From: Hypomesus transpacificus
Taxonomy: Eukaryota > Chordata > Actinopteri > Osmeriformes > Osmeridae
Assembly (NCBI RefSeq): GCF_021917145.1
Contig: NC_061068.1
Span: 12,241,924-12,305,923, forward strand
DNA: 64,000 bases
Direction: 5' to 3'
The notes beneath the pieces are model-generated. The model ran no database searches. It worked only from the letters and a program-made list of their open reading frames with translations, and was not told the origin of the DNA. The stretch's first letter is position 1; every line of letters begins with the position of its first letter. Positions 38,847-50,943 of this stretch are shown piece by piece. A program made the translations under genes and the position numbers.

Positions 38847-39230
38847 TACAATCAACTGAATCTCTCTGTCCCTTAGCTTGTCTGTTTTTCATCATTAACC
38901 CAGTTGAATGTCTTACCATGGACTCAGAACTGATTGAGAATATACAAAAATCATGATAACTGCAGTTTTTCAAAAAAAAATCTTACAAAGTATTAACTTT
39001 TCTGTAGTTTTAGAAATTGTTCAAGATGTATTGTTGTGAATTCATGTGAATGTATGTAAAACACTTTTTTGCACATACCATACATCACATGTGAATGCAT
39101 TTAGTTTCGGAATTTGCTTCCGGTATTTCGCAGATTTTGCGCTCATTGTTCTTTTTATTGTTTAGAGCTGCAATTTCTTTGCTACTGTTTCCTCAATGAT
39201 GAGGTCATCCTCCAAAGCTGACGTGATGTG
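38847..39230. other. spacer between units D and E
   Basis: AT-rich, no gene; similar to 34,752-35,220 but shortened by about 100 bases, and related to the reverse complement of 44,580-44,940. Confidence 0.55.
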
Positions 39231-39239
39231 CAATAAGAC

Positions 39240-41761
39240 ACACTTCTATTGTTCCTTAATTGAAGGCAGGGTGTGGGAAACTGAGGAAAACTCACTCACA
39301 GACCCCCTATGGGACAATATATACAGACCCAGTCCTTGAGGTTAGAGGTCGGAGAGAAGGAGAGGAGGGGAGTCACCATTCTAGGCAATATCTTTACATG
39401 AATTGCAAAACTGCTATGCACTTTAGGGTTGGACATATATCCCAATTTGATTAGCAAAATATAAAGCATAATTGAGACTGTTTAAACCATTTAAACTGTG
39501 TCAGATGTAGCTTTTATAAAATACATCATTATTTACCTTTTCATGCAATCAAATCCGTGATATCATTCTTTTAACACCATTTAGCCATGTAGAACCATCC
39601 AGGCTACAAGTTACACAACCTTGTAGGTATTTGATTGTTACACAATCTTACAGACATTTATTTAATTGTAACATTTACCTCAGTTTATCGGTATATGCCA
39701 TTCTGAGGAGAAGAATAGTTTGTTTACACTGCAAAGCTTAGTACTCTACAGTCAGGTGCTGGTTCATAATGACAAGAACAACCCCTTCATGTGTTCAGAT
39801 GTAAACAAACAAATCAACAAATTTACTTCATTTTCACATCTTAGTATTTACCTCATTCTCTATGTATTTACCTCCTGCAACTCAGCCAGGGATGGGGTCG
39901 TAGGTAGCTTCTTGGAAAGAGATGAATTAACATTGAACAGGGCACGCTTGTATTGTTCTGTAGAAGCTCCTTCAATGAACAGAGTGTGGGAAAGCTCTGG
40001 AGAGCAGAGTCACAGTTCAGTGTCTTTAGCATCCTCAGTCTCAACACCACCAGACTGTCTCTATGGGGAATTGGCACACTTTAGGAGGAGGAATAACAAT
40101 TATCCTTCAAAGGAATTTCAGGCTGATGTCATCTGTCAGCCAAGAATGTCAAACATGTACAGAACAAGAGTGTTCATATTTAACGAACACAAAGCGTTTC
40201 TGTAATAAAACTGACAAAATACACTTGTTGCTGCTATTTTATAATGAATATTTGTAATTATTTATATCTTTAACTGTGTAAATGTTTGTTGTGATAATTA
40301 GCCCACATAATCAGCCAGTGGTGTTCTTTCCCTCCAGATGGCCAGATGGTCTGTGACGTCAGGCTCTGACTATACTACAACACAGAGCCAATAGCGTCAC
40401 TAGAGCTCCATTCAGTGTCCTGAACCTCTTTTGTAGTACATTGACCACAGGACACAGGAATCAGTGTGGGAAACTCAGAGCAGTTCTCTACTCACACTAC
40501 AAGACACTCAACACATCTGCAACATCTGGACCTCAAGATGGCTAACACCTCCCTGAAAATAAACAATCTTCAAGAGTTTAGAGACCTCCTGGACTGAAGT
40601 AGATGTCACGGGGACCATATTCAGTACCGTATTAAACCAACTAGCTGCAGGTGTGCAGCAGGGAAGCACCCAGCTGGTCGCAATTAACCGGGGGATTGGG
40701 AGGGTTTTTAAACTCAGATCACCGTCAATCAAGGCGCGTTGGGACTGGAAGGAGAACTGAAACTGGAGGCGGAGAGAGGACTGGAAGCGGAGAGAAGGAC
40801 TGGAAGCAGAGAGAGAGGACTGGAAGCAGAGAGAGAGGACTGGAAGCAGAGAGAGAGGACTGGAAGCAGAGAGAGAGGACTGGGGGAGCAAGGGACTGCA
40901 ACACAGCGCGCACGGAGACGGACTTTCGCCGAAGCTGAGTACCGTGAATTCTACGCAGTCAAGCTTGTGGAACGTGCTGCCCGGACTGCTCGGCCTATTG
41001 ATACACCTGAGTTTGAGGTTTTATCCACAACTGTGTTACGCTTGCACACGTGAGTTTGATGTGTGGTGTGCCCATGTTCCACTGTTTTACAGATTTTGCC
41101 GTTCATGCACTAGTTGGAGCACCCTGCAGTCCCGGGTGGGCGATAGGATTACGTCCAGTGTGCGCAGAATAATCAATCGGACTATTCCAGCAGTCTCCGG
41201 ATAACCCCCCTTCCCCCTGCTGGAGGAGGCCAGTATCAGCGGCCACCAGAGGAACCAGGCTACCTTATCTCCTGCCAGAGCCTCTTGAGGCGATCAACAA
41301 CAAGGACTTCCTTTTCTTTTTTTATTTCTTTTTACCAATAAATCTAATACATTTTATACCTCGATTCTACGAGTTTTGGCATCTTTTGAGTGGGAGATAC
41401 GTTTTGCTCCTCAGAGTAAGAGTAGACTAAGTGGAGGCACCAGCGCCCCCACCTGTGACATAGACTTACCTTAAAAGATCATTCACATAATTATGTATCT
41501 TAATTATAATCTACATGAGCTTCATATAATTGTTTTAATTGATACAATTTTCAAAAGGTTACATGAATAGATAAAGAATGTAGAGTAAACAAACTGCCTA
41601 TATCATGTGCTTTACAAAACAATTTTGCTTAATTCAATAAGTTCATCATGATTGCAGAAAGTATGATTTTATTAATGACATATCTCCATTATTCATGATT
41701 TTGAAAGCTGAAGTTTAGGTCCTACTTTAAGATCTCATGTAAAAGAGCTGAGCCAGTATCA
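39240..41761 (+). promoter_or_regulatory. upstream regulatory region of her4 copy E, split by an LTR
   Basis: ACACTTCTATTGTTC with TGTGGGAA (39272-39279); CTTGTATTGTTC with TGTGGGAA (39985-39992); two CAGATGG, CRE (40354-40361) and TGTGGGAA (40465-40472). An 857-bp solo LTR (40604-41460) then separates these blocks from the promoter. Confidence 0.6.
40604..41460 (+). mobile_element. solo LTR of a retrotransposon (Gypsy-like)
   Basis: Begins TGTCAC and ends GTGACA, flanked on both sides by the 4-bp target-site duplication TAGA (40600-40603 and 41461-41464). Inside are a 19-bp tandem repeat (GAGAGAGGACTGGAAGCAG, about 40,790-40,880) and a polyadenylation-like CAATAAATC near 41,336. No internal region or second LTR is present, as expected after LTR-LTR recombination. 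It is absent from all other her4 units, so it postdates their duplication. Family assignment rests on the TSD length and termini only. Confidence 0.8.
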
Positions 41762-42025
41762 CACGTGTGTGTTGAGATGATAAGTGTGTGCTCTGTCTGA
41801 GTCATTGATCCCAACATCAGCAGCAGATCTGATCTCTTTACAGGGTCACCACTTTCCCAGATCCACACAGCGCTCTGTGAGTCTCTCTCCATCCCCCCAG
41901 CCCTCCACCTGCTCCCCTAAGATGTGACTATTGTCCTCTCAAGCTTTCCCATTGGCTGCAGACTGTGAGAAACTCCAACCTGCCCAAGACCCACACATTC
42001 ATATGGAGATGAGGATCTATATATA
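41762..42025 (+). promoter_or_regulatory. her4-type proximal promoter, copy E
   Basis: CACGTG (41762-41767), CCAAT-like CCCATTGGCT, TGTGAGAA, TATATATA (42018-42025). No 51-bp insert; a short duplication (CAGATT...GAAGCC) lies between TATA and ATG. Confidence 0.7.
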
Positions 42026-42104
42026 GGAGGGATGAAGCCAGTAGAATTCAGATTGAAGCCAGATTCACTCTACACAGTGAACTCTACAACACAGCAATCC
42101 AGCC

Positions 42105-42759
42105 ATGTCTCCTACAGTCACTTCAGCAAGAACCTACTCTGAGGAACACCTGACTCTCACCAACAAGGTAAATTGAAGACCCAATGTCACAGACTTACAT
42201 CAACTGCTAAATAGTAATGATCTTTATTCATGTTACACTCCAGAATCAGGTTATTAATGTGTTTCCTCTCTTTCTATTGCAGCTTAGAAAGCCACAGGTG
42301 GAGAAGTTACGTAGAGATCGTATCAACAGCAGCATTGAGCAGCTCAAGTCTCTCCTGGGTCCAGAACTCCTCAACCAGCAGCCTGACTCCAAGCTAGAGA
42401 AAGCTGACATCCTGGAGATGACAGTTTCTTTATTGAGCCGTCTGCAGCCAATCAGCTCCTCTTCCTGCTCTGCACCTACCAATCAGGGTCACTCCAGGTG
42501 TGTCCAAGAGATGGTGCACTTCCTGTCCAAGGAGGAGATGGAGACAGAGTCCCAGAGAAGACTGTTGAGCCACTTCCAGAGCCAGCAGTCATCCTCTGAT
42601 AAGAACAACAGGGAGACTGACCTGCCTCAGCTGAGCTCCCCAGCCCAGCACAGCATCAGTAAAGACAAGAGTCCAGTCAACAGCGCCCCTGGAGGCCCTG
42701 GTAGAGACCTACAGACTGCAGCTCTACTCCCAGACATGACCATGTTGGTCAGAGATTAA
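42105..42759 (+). CDS. her4: her4-type bHLH-Orange protein, copy E, WRPW lost by frameshift
   Basis: Exons 42105-42167 and 42283-42759, 179 aa. The N-terminus reads MSPTVTSARTYSEEH and the bHLH and Orange regions match the other copies. One C is missing from the run of five C seen in copies C, F, H and I (here at about 42,686-42,689), so the frame shifts: instead of ending in WRPW it continues APGGPGRDLQTAALLPDMTM and stops 57 bases later. Such a protein could still dimerise and bind DNA but should not recruit Groucho/TLE through WRPW. A one-base sequencing error in a C-run cannot be excluded. Confidence 0.88.
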
Positions 42760-43692
42760 CATTACCAACAACATTATTGAGTTGAGTATAAGTGAAGATG
42801 TTCATTATGAATGGAACGATTGCTGATTTTGTCATAGATCGTTACGATCTGAAGCTTTTATGGTTCTTTGTAAGGACATTTACCCAAACTGGGCATTATT
42901 GATTAAATCTCTTTGAGATTTCCTCTGATCTGTTCAAAGGTCAACCAATCTCTTCAGGATAATCCTGAATTTCACACTACATTTTTGTAGTATGAATTTT
43001 GATGTGCATCTCTGTGAAGTTTGCACCAGTTTGTTTCTATGTAAACTTACAGTAAGTGATACATTATCACTGTTCCTCCATGAGGATTATTTACCCAACG
43101 TGGGTATCACTATCATCTTTCTGTGATAATTTTTTACTGATCTGTTTCAAGATCAATATATTTACTCAGAATATGAGTTACTTTGAAATATTTCTATTGA
43201 GGAATATCAAGTTTTCTTTGTCAAACTTCTGTTCATGTTCGACAGATCTTTGTCTTTCTAAAAGATGGTTCTTTGATATGTTTCCTCTACTCTGTTAGAG
43301 AACAGTGCCTACCCAGCATATGTTCAAATATGCATGATGAATGGAAAACATTATTTTCTCTGTAAATGTACTGTTTATGCTAGGCAGATCATTTGCCTTT
43401 TGTAAAGACAGACGTTCAATATCTATCTTCTACTCTGTTAGAGTACTTATTATGCATTTGTTTTGGATGTGTGAAGAAAGAAGAACATTATTTTCCCCGT
43501 AAACTAACTGTTTATGTTAAATAGTTCAATGTGTCTTTTGTAAAGACAGATGTTCAATATATATCCTCTACTCTGTTAGAGTACCTTGTGTCTTGGAGAC
43601 GTGTCCAAGTTATGTTGTGATGTTTAATCACTCTGTCTGCCTCATGTTGAGGTATCTATGATGATGTGACTCTCTGAGTCAAGTTGAATAAA
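42760..43692 (+). promoter_or_regulatory. her4-type 3' UTR hairpin array, copy E
   Basis: Contains AGATCG-TTA-CGATCT near 42,837-42,851 (other copies have A in place of the first G of the stem), TTCAGGA-TAA-TCCTGAA, ACTACA-TTTT-TGTAGT, AGTGATA-CAT-TATCACT, TGTCTTT-TGT-AAAGACA, TACTCT-GTT-AGAGTA, TGACTC-TCT-GAGTCA and AATAAA at 43687-43692. Confidence 0.7.
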
Positions 43693-44957
43693 TACAATCC
43701 ACTGAAACTTTTTTGTCCTTTTGCACTATTCCCCTCTCAATTAATAGCATTAGTACTTCTAGTTAGTAAATCTATTTACATCATCCTGTTCTTTCGTTAG
43801 TCAAAGCATACATTTTAATCAAACAATCTGAGCCTATATCAGTCATATCAAGGTGAGAAAATTATCATTATATTTATGTTATAAATCTGTATATTATGTA
43901 TCTTCATTCAAAACTACTCCCTTAATTAATAGCATTGTGTCCACGTTATAATGCTAATACCTGTACTAGCACTACATATTAGTATTCCCAGCACCAATGA
44001 CAGAAATCCACAAAATAATATTGACTACAATGAACTATTATATAAACAAAGATGTGTTCAGGTTAAATGATTGTATTTGCTTTGTCACAAAAAAGATGTA
44101 TGGCAATCCTATTTAAACCTTACAGAAGATTCAGTTGATTGGTGGTTTTGTAGTTGCAAAGTATTGAGTTATATTTAACATTGACTTTTGCATTAGATTA
44201 GAATTAGCATCTTATCCATATATACATACAAAAATACACAGGATGTCTAATAAGTACTCTAGTAGATGATAGATAATAAGAAACAGTCTTCATGAAAGAC
44301 TTGCAAATCTTTCCAACACAAATAATGCAAAATATATATATTTTATATCTATGTTATATTTGTATAATATGATCTTGGATTGAAGATAATCAAATTTCAG
44401 GGTTTGCTCTTGATATGACTGATATAGTTTGAGATTGTGGATTACATGGTCAAAAGCTGATGTTTAATGCTCAGAAGACTGTCATCATATTTGTATAATC
44501 ACTGTAACATACAGCTGAATGCACTGTAAAAAAAACACATTGTTATTAATAAAGAGAGGGAAATGGAAAAAGGATGAACACAAAGTCTGCAAAATACCGG
44601 AAGCAAATTCCGAAACTAAATGCATTTACATGTGATGTATGATATGTGCAAAAAACTGTTTTACATACATCCACATGAATTCACATCAAAATATCTTGTT
44701 AATTACATTTCCCATGAGTAAGTTTGTAATTTCAGTTGTAAATATTTCTTAAAAAATAGGAAGAAAATGATATATACCTTCATGAACAATGTCTAAAACT
44801 AAAGAAAAGTTAATACTTAAGTAAACATTTTGAAAATTTGCAGTTATCATGATTTGTGTATATTCTCAATCAGTTCTAAGATCCATGGTCAGATATTCAA
44901 CTGGGCCAATGATGAAAAACAGACAAGCTAAGGGACAGAGAGATTCAGTTGATTGTA
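43693..44957. other. centre of the her4 array, between convergent copies E and F
   Basis: AT-rich, no gene. The right half (44,580-44,940) is the reverse complement of spacer sequence downstream of copies C and D, while the left half is unrelated, so the centre is not a simple hairpin. Symmetry axis of the E/F gene pair is near 44,307. Confidence 0.6.
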
Positions 44958-45908
44958 TTTATTCAACTTGACTCAGAGAGTCACATCATCATAGATACCT
45001 CAACATGAGGCAGACAGAGTAATTAAACATCACAACATAACTTGGACACGTCTCCAAAGACACAAGGTACTCTAACAGAGTAAAGGATATATATTGAACA
45101 TCTGTCTTTACAAAACACACATTGAACTATTTAACATAAACAGTTAGTTTACGGGGAAAATAATGTTCTCCTTTCTTCACACATACAAAACATATGCATA
45201 ATAAGTACTCTAACAGAGTAGAGGATAGATATTAAACGTCTGTCTTTAAAAAAGGCAAATGATCTGTTTAGCATAAACAGTACATTTACAGAGAAAATAA
45301 TGTTCTCCTCTCACAATGCATATTTAAACATATGCTGGGTAGGTACTGTTCTCTAACAGAGTAAAGGAAACATATCAAAGACCTATCTTTTTGAAAGACT
45401 TAGATCTGTCCAACATGAACAGAAGTTTGACAAAGAAAACTTGATATTCCTCAATAGAAATATTTCAAAGTTAAAGATCATTTAACAATGATCACAGAAA
45501 GATGATAACAGTGATACCCAAGTAGGGTAAATAATCCTCATGGAGGAACAGTGATAATGTATCACTTACTGTAAGTTTACATTGAAACAAACTGGTGCAA
45601 ACTTCACAGAGATGCACATCAAAATTCATACTACAAAAATGTAGTGAGAAATTCAGGATTATCCTGAAGAGATTGGTTGACCTTTGAACAGATCAGAGGA
45701 AATCTCAAAGAGATTTAATCAATAATGCCCAGTTTGGGTAAATGTCCTTACAAAGAACCATAAAAGCTTCATATCGTAATGATCTATGACAAAATCAGCA
45801 ATCTTTCCATTCATATAGAACATCTTCACTTGTCAATAATGTTGTTGGTAATGTTAATCTCTGACCAACATGTACATGTCTGGGAGTAGAGCTGCAGTCT
45901 GTAGGTCT
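44958..45908 (-). promoter_or_regulatory. her4-type 3' UTR hairpin array, copy F
   Basis: TTTATT (44958-44963) is the complement of AATAAA. Hairpin series as in E on the - strand; the GTTCTAT stem has lost its outer pair and one TACCCA stem is shortened to five pairs. Confidence 0.62.
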
Positions 45909-46509
45909 CTACCAGGGCCTCCAGGGGGCGCTGTTGACTGGACTCTTCTCTTTCCTGATGCTGTGCTGGGCTGGGGAGCTCAGCTTAGGCAGGTCAGTCT
46001 CCCTGTTGTTCTTATCAGAGGATGACTGCTGGCTCTGGAAGTGGCTCAGCAGTCTTCTCTGGGACTCTGTCTCCATCTCCTCCTTGGACAGGAAGTGCAC
46101 CATCTCTTGGACACACCTGGAGTGACCCTGATTGGTAGGTGCAGAGCATGAAGAGGAGCTGATTGGCTGCAGACGGCTCAATAAAGAAACTGTCATCTCC
46201 AGGATGTCAGCTTTCTCCAGCTTGGAGTCAGGCGGCTGGTTGAGGAGTTCTGGACCCAGGAGAGACTTGAGCTGCTCAATGCTGCTGTTGATACGATCTC
46301 TACGTAACTTCTCCACCTGTGGCTTTCTAAGCTGCAAAAGAAAGAGAGGAAACACATTAATAACCTGATTCTGGAATGTAACATGAATAAAGATCATTAC
46401 TATTTAGCAGTTGATGTAAGTCTGTGACATTGGGTCTTCAATTTACCTTGTTGGTGAGAGTCAGGTGTTCCTCAGAGCAGGTTCTTGCTGAAGTGACTGT
46501 AGGAGACAT
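45909..46509 (-). CDS. her4: her4-type bHLH-Orange repressor, copy F
   Basis: Exons complement(46447-46509) and complement(45909-46331), 161 aa, MSPTVTSARTCSEEH start (as copy E with Y-to-C), QPPDSK loop, DLPKLSSPAQHSIRKEKS tail, WRPW intact. Domains as in copy A. First gene on the - side of the array, tail to tail with E. Confidence 0.95.
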
Positions 46510-46578
46510 GGCTGGATCTCTGTGTTGTAGAGTTCACTGTGTTTAGTGAATCTGATTTCTACTGGCTTCATCCCCTCC

Positions 46579-46896
46579 TATATATAGTCCCACATCTCCA
46601 TATGAATGTGTGGGTCTTGGGCTGGTTGGAGTTTCTCACAGTCAGCAGCCAATGGGAGAGCTTGGGAAGACAATGATGAATGTGGGGCAGCCTCATGCTC
46701 AGTGTCCTTATAGCTGGAGGACAATAGTCACATCTCAGGGGAGCAGGTGGAGGGCTGGGGGGTGATGGAGAGAGACTCACAGAGCGCTGTGTGGATCTGG
46801 GAAAGTGGTGACCCTGTAAAGAGATCAGATCTGCTGCCTGATGTTGGGATCAATGACTCTGTCAGAGCACACGCTCATCCTCTCAACACACACGTG
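46579..46896 (-). promoter_or_regulatory. her4-type proximal promoter, copy F
   Basis: TATATATA (46579-46586), TGTGAGAA, CCAAT box, 51-bp insert, CACGTG (46891-46896). Confidence 0.72.
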
Positions 46897-48463
46897 TCAT
46901 ACTGACACACCTTATTGTTAGATTTTCCAATGTAACTTAATCTTCAATTATGAGAAGCATGCATACATGGGTTTTCTTCTATACTTTTTTAAAGTTAAAT
47001 TTCAAGAAATTATGGTGAGTTCATTATAATCATAACCAGTTCTTATGAAAGCATGTGAGACATTTGGTTTGTTTATAATCTAAATTTACCGCCATACCTC
47101 TTAAAAAATTGTAATGATTCCAAATAAATCTAAGAAGCTCATGTAGTCAATATCAGGTACATACTTTTTAAAATTAGTTTTTAGTTTAGTCCATTTCAGT
47201 AAAAGTGGTATTTAAACACGTTAAGTTTGTTTATTTTCAGGGAGGTGTTAGCCATCTTGAGGTCCAGATGTAGCAGATGTGTTGAGTGTCTTGTAGTGTG
47301 AGTAGAAAACTGCTCTGAGTTTCCCACACTGATTCCTGTGTCCTGTGGTCAATGTACTACAAAAGAGGTTCAGGACACTAAATGGAGCTCTAGTGACGCT
47401 ATTGGCTCTGTGTTGTAGAATAGACAGAGCCTGACGTCACAGACCATCTGGCTATCTGGAGGTAAAGAACACCACTGGCTGATACTGTGGGATGATCACC
47501 ACAACAACCATTAATAAAGTTACAGTGATAAAAAAAAGAATATCATAAAAAAGCCAAAAAGTAACATACTATCAGGTGTATATTGTCAATTTGGTCACAC
47601 AATTGTTGGTGTTAGTTAAGCATGAACACTCTTCTTGTGTAAATGAATGAGATTCTTGGCTGACAGATGACATCAGCCTGAAATTCCTTTGAAGGATAAT
47701 TGTTATTCCTCCTCCTAAAGTGTGCCAATTCCCCATAGAGACAGTCTGGTGGTGTTGAGACTGAGGATGCTAAAGACACTGAACTGTGACTCTGCTCTCC
47801 AGAGCTTTCCCACACTCTGCTCATTGAGGAAGCTTCTACAAAACAATACACGTGTGCCTTGTTCAATGCAAATGTATCTCCATCCAAGCAGTTACCAATG
47901 ACCCCATCCCTGGCTGAGCTGCAGGAGGTAAATACATTTGTATAGAATGATCTAAATAGTGATATGTGAGGATAAGGTAACTTTGTTGATGTTTGTTTAC
48001 ATCTCAACCTATTAAGGTGTGTGTTCCTGCTATTATGAACCAGCACCTGATTGTGTATAATCAAATACCTACAGAGTTGTTTATCTTGTAGCCTAGATGG
48101 TGCTACAAGCTTAAGTCTGAGGAATGCCACTAAAATAACATGTTTGATGAGGAAAAAACATAGATCAAAATATATTACATAAAAACTACTTCACACAGAA
48201 TTTATATGTTTTAAATGTTCTAAATGAGGTGTTTCGTTGTATTCATGAAAAATCAGATTGTTGTCCAACCCTGAAGTGCTAAATAGTTTTGGATTGAATG
48301 CAAAAGAAGGTCTAGAATGGAGCACCCCCCCTCTCTCTCCTTCTCTCTGACCTCTAAACTCCAGGACTGGGGTCTCTATCTATTGTCCCTTAGGGGGTCT
48401 GTGAGTGAGGTTTCCTGAGTTTCCCACACCCTGCCTTCAATTAAGGAACAATAGAAGTGTGTA
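46897..48463 (-). promoter_or_regulatory. upstream regulatory region of her4 copy F
   Basis: TTCCCACA (47321-47328), CRE (47432-47439) with one intact and one degraded CAGATGG, TTCCCACA (47817-47824) with ACAATACACGTGTG, TTCCCACA (48421-48428) with ACAATAGAAGTGTG. Closest in sequence to the C and I upstream regions. Confidence 0.62.
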
Positions 48464-49045
48464 TTATTGCACATCTCATAAGATATGAAGGATGACCCCT
48501 CTGTAAAATCTGAAGTACAATACGATGAAACAGTTTTTGAGCTTTATCTGTGAGTACTGATAAAAGGCTGCTAATATTTATTTGAAAAACCTTCAACTTA
48601 TAGAGTAAAATAGCTATGAAGTACTAAAGATTATCACAATGAAGCAGTTTATATCTATAAAAGATTAACAATTTTTTTACAAGAACGTGTGATCCTGTTC
48701 ATCTTTTTTTTAACCACAAATATTGTAACTTAATTGAAGCATTTCAAACTTACTTTCATTTTAATATTATCATCAAAACAGTACTATATTTGTTTTTGCG
48801 TGAATGTATCTTGGTGGTAATTTCTTTTAACTAGCTCTCGAAAATACAAGGTCTTCAGGCTTGCATTATTGATTGTACTGTATATTTGTTTTTGCCCAGC
48901 AAAAGGTGAGCCTAAAACCTTTGTATGTGTCAGGTAATTATTATTATCATTTTAGCATTCTACTGAAAGCATCATAAAGTTACCATGATAACAAACAAGA
49001 AAAGAGGAGTTTTGCACAAGGACCAGAAAGATTCAGTTGATTGTA
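48464..49045. other. spacer between units F and G
   Basis: AT-rich, no gene; a diverged relative of 30,266-30,850 in reverse orientation. Confidence 0.55.
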
Positions 49046-50008
49046 TTTATTCAACTTGACTCAGAGAGTCACATCATCATAGATCCCTCAACATGAGGCA
49101 AACTGAGTGATTAAACATCACAACATACCTTGGACACGTTTCCAAGACACAAGGTACTCTAACAGAGTAGAGGATATATATTGAACATCTGTCTTTACAA
49201 AAGACACATTGAACTATTTAACATAAACAGTTAGTTTACGGGGGAAATTATTTTCTCCTTCCTTCACACATAGAAAATATATGCATAATAAGTACTCTAA
49301 CAGAGTAAAGGATAGATATTGAACGTCTGTCTTTACAAAAGGCAAATGATCTGTTTAGCATAAACAGTACATTTACAGAGAAAATAATGTTCTCCTTTCA
49401 CCATACATATTTAAACATATGCTGGGTAGGTACTGTACACAGAGTAGTGGAAACATATTAAAGAACTATCTTTTTGAAAGACAAAGATCTGTCCAACATG
49501 AACAGAAGTTTGACAAAGAAAACTTGATATTCCTCAATAGAAATATTTTAAAGTTATTCATAGTCTGAGTAAATATATTAATCTTAAAACAGATCATTTA
49601 ACAATAATCACAAAAAGATGATAACAGTGATACCCATTTTGTGTAAACAATCCTCATGAAGGAACAGTGATAATGTATCACTTACTGTAAGTTTACATAG
49701 AAACAAACTGGTGCAAACTTCACAGAGATGCACATCAAAATTAATACTACAAAAATGTAGTGTAAATTCAGGATTATCCTGAAGATATTGGTTGACATTT
49801 GAACAGATCAGAGGAAATCTGAGAGATTCAATGAATAATACCCAGTTTGGGTAACCAAAAAAGCTTCAGATTGTAATGATCAATATCAAAATCAGCAATT
49901 GTTCTGTTCATACAGAACATCATCTTCACTTGTCAATAATGTTTTAAGCAATGTTAATCTCTGACCAACATGGTCATGTCTGGGAGTAGAGCTGCAGTCT
50001 GTAGGTCT
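49046..50008 (-). promoter_or_regulatory. 3' region of her4 pseudogene G, hairpins partly degraded
   Basis: TTTATT (49046-49051) is the complement of AATAAA. GTTCTGT-ATGA-ACAGAAC is kept, but one TACCCA/TGGGTA stem carries a mismatch and one run of the TACTCT stem is lost (about 49,437-49,446). Confidence 0.55.
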
Positions 50009-50608
50009 CTACCAGGGCCTCCAGGGGGCGCTGTTGACTGGACTCTTCTCTTTACTGATGCTGTGCTGGGCTGGGGAGCTCAGCTGAGGCAGGTCAGTCT
50101 CCCTCCTGTTCTTATCAGAGGATGACTGCTGGCTCTGGAAGTCGCTCATCAGTCTTCTCTAGGACTCAGTCTCCATCTCCTCCTTGGACAGGAAGTGCAC
50201 CATCTCTTGGACACACCTGGAGTGACCCTGATTGGCAGAAGCAGAGCAGGAAAAGGAGCCGATTGGCTGTAGACGGCTCAATAAAGAAACTGTCATCTCC
50301 AGGATGTCAGCTTTCTCCAGCTTGGAGTCAGGCGGCTGGTTGAGGATTCTGGACCCAGGAGAGACTTGAGCTGCTCAATGCTGATGTTGATACGATCTCT
50401 ACGTAACTTCTTCACCTGTGGCTTTCTAAGCTGCAAAAGAAAGAGAGGGAACACATTAATAACCTGATTCTGGAATGTAACATGAATAAAGATCATTACT
50501 ATTTAGCAGTTGATGTAAGTCTGTGACATTGGGTCTTCAATTTACCTTGTTAGTGAGAGTCAGGTGTTCCTCAGAGTAGGTTCTTGCTGAAGTGACTGTA
50601 GGAGTCAT
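50009..50608 (-). pseudogene. her4: her4-type pseudogene, copy G
   Basis: Exons complement(50546-50608) and complement(50009-50430). The first exon and splice sites are intact, but exon 2 has a one-base deletion after GPE (about 50,346), so the frame leaves the HLH and ends SSTSRLTPSWRKLTSWR. A CAG-to-TAG change also creates a stop downstream in the original frame (about 50,160). Further substitutions are E-to-K in the basic region (VKKLRRDRIN) and S-to-I in RINISIEQ. The reading frame is lost before helix 2, so no functional bHLH is expected. The intact TATA box and regulatory region suggest it may still be transcribed. Confidence 0.93.
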
Positions 50609-50676
50609 GGCTGGATCTCTGTGTTGTAGAGTTCACTGTGTAGAGTGAATCTGATTTCTACTGGCTTGATCCCTCC

Positions 50677-50943
50677 TATATATAGTCTCACATCTCCATA
50701 TGAATGTGTGGGTCTTGGGCTGGTTGGAGTTTCTCACAGTCAGCAGCCAATGGGAGAGCTTGGGAGGACAATAGTCACATCTCAGGGGAGCAGGTGGAGG
50801 GCTGGGGGGTGATGGAGAGAGACTCACAGAGCGCTGTGTGGATCTGGGAAAGTGGTGACCCTGTAAAGAGATCAGATCTGCTGCCTGATGTTGGGATCAA
50901 TGACTCTGTCAGAGCACACGCTCATCCTCTCAACACACACGTG
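50677..50943 (-). promoter_or_regulatory. her4-type proximal promoter, pseudogene G
   Basis: TATATATA (50677-50684), TGTGAGAA, CCAAT box, no 51-bp insert, CACGTG (50938-50943). Confidence 0.65.

Noticed and set aside
40651-41204. Frames inside the solo LTR
   Set aside because: Low-complexity frames from the 19-bp repeat in a long terminal repeat; not genes.
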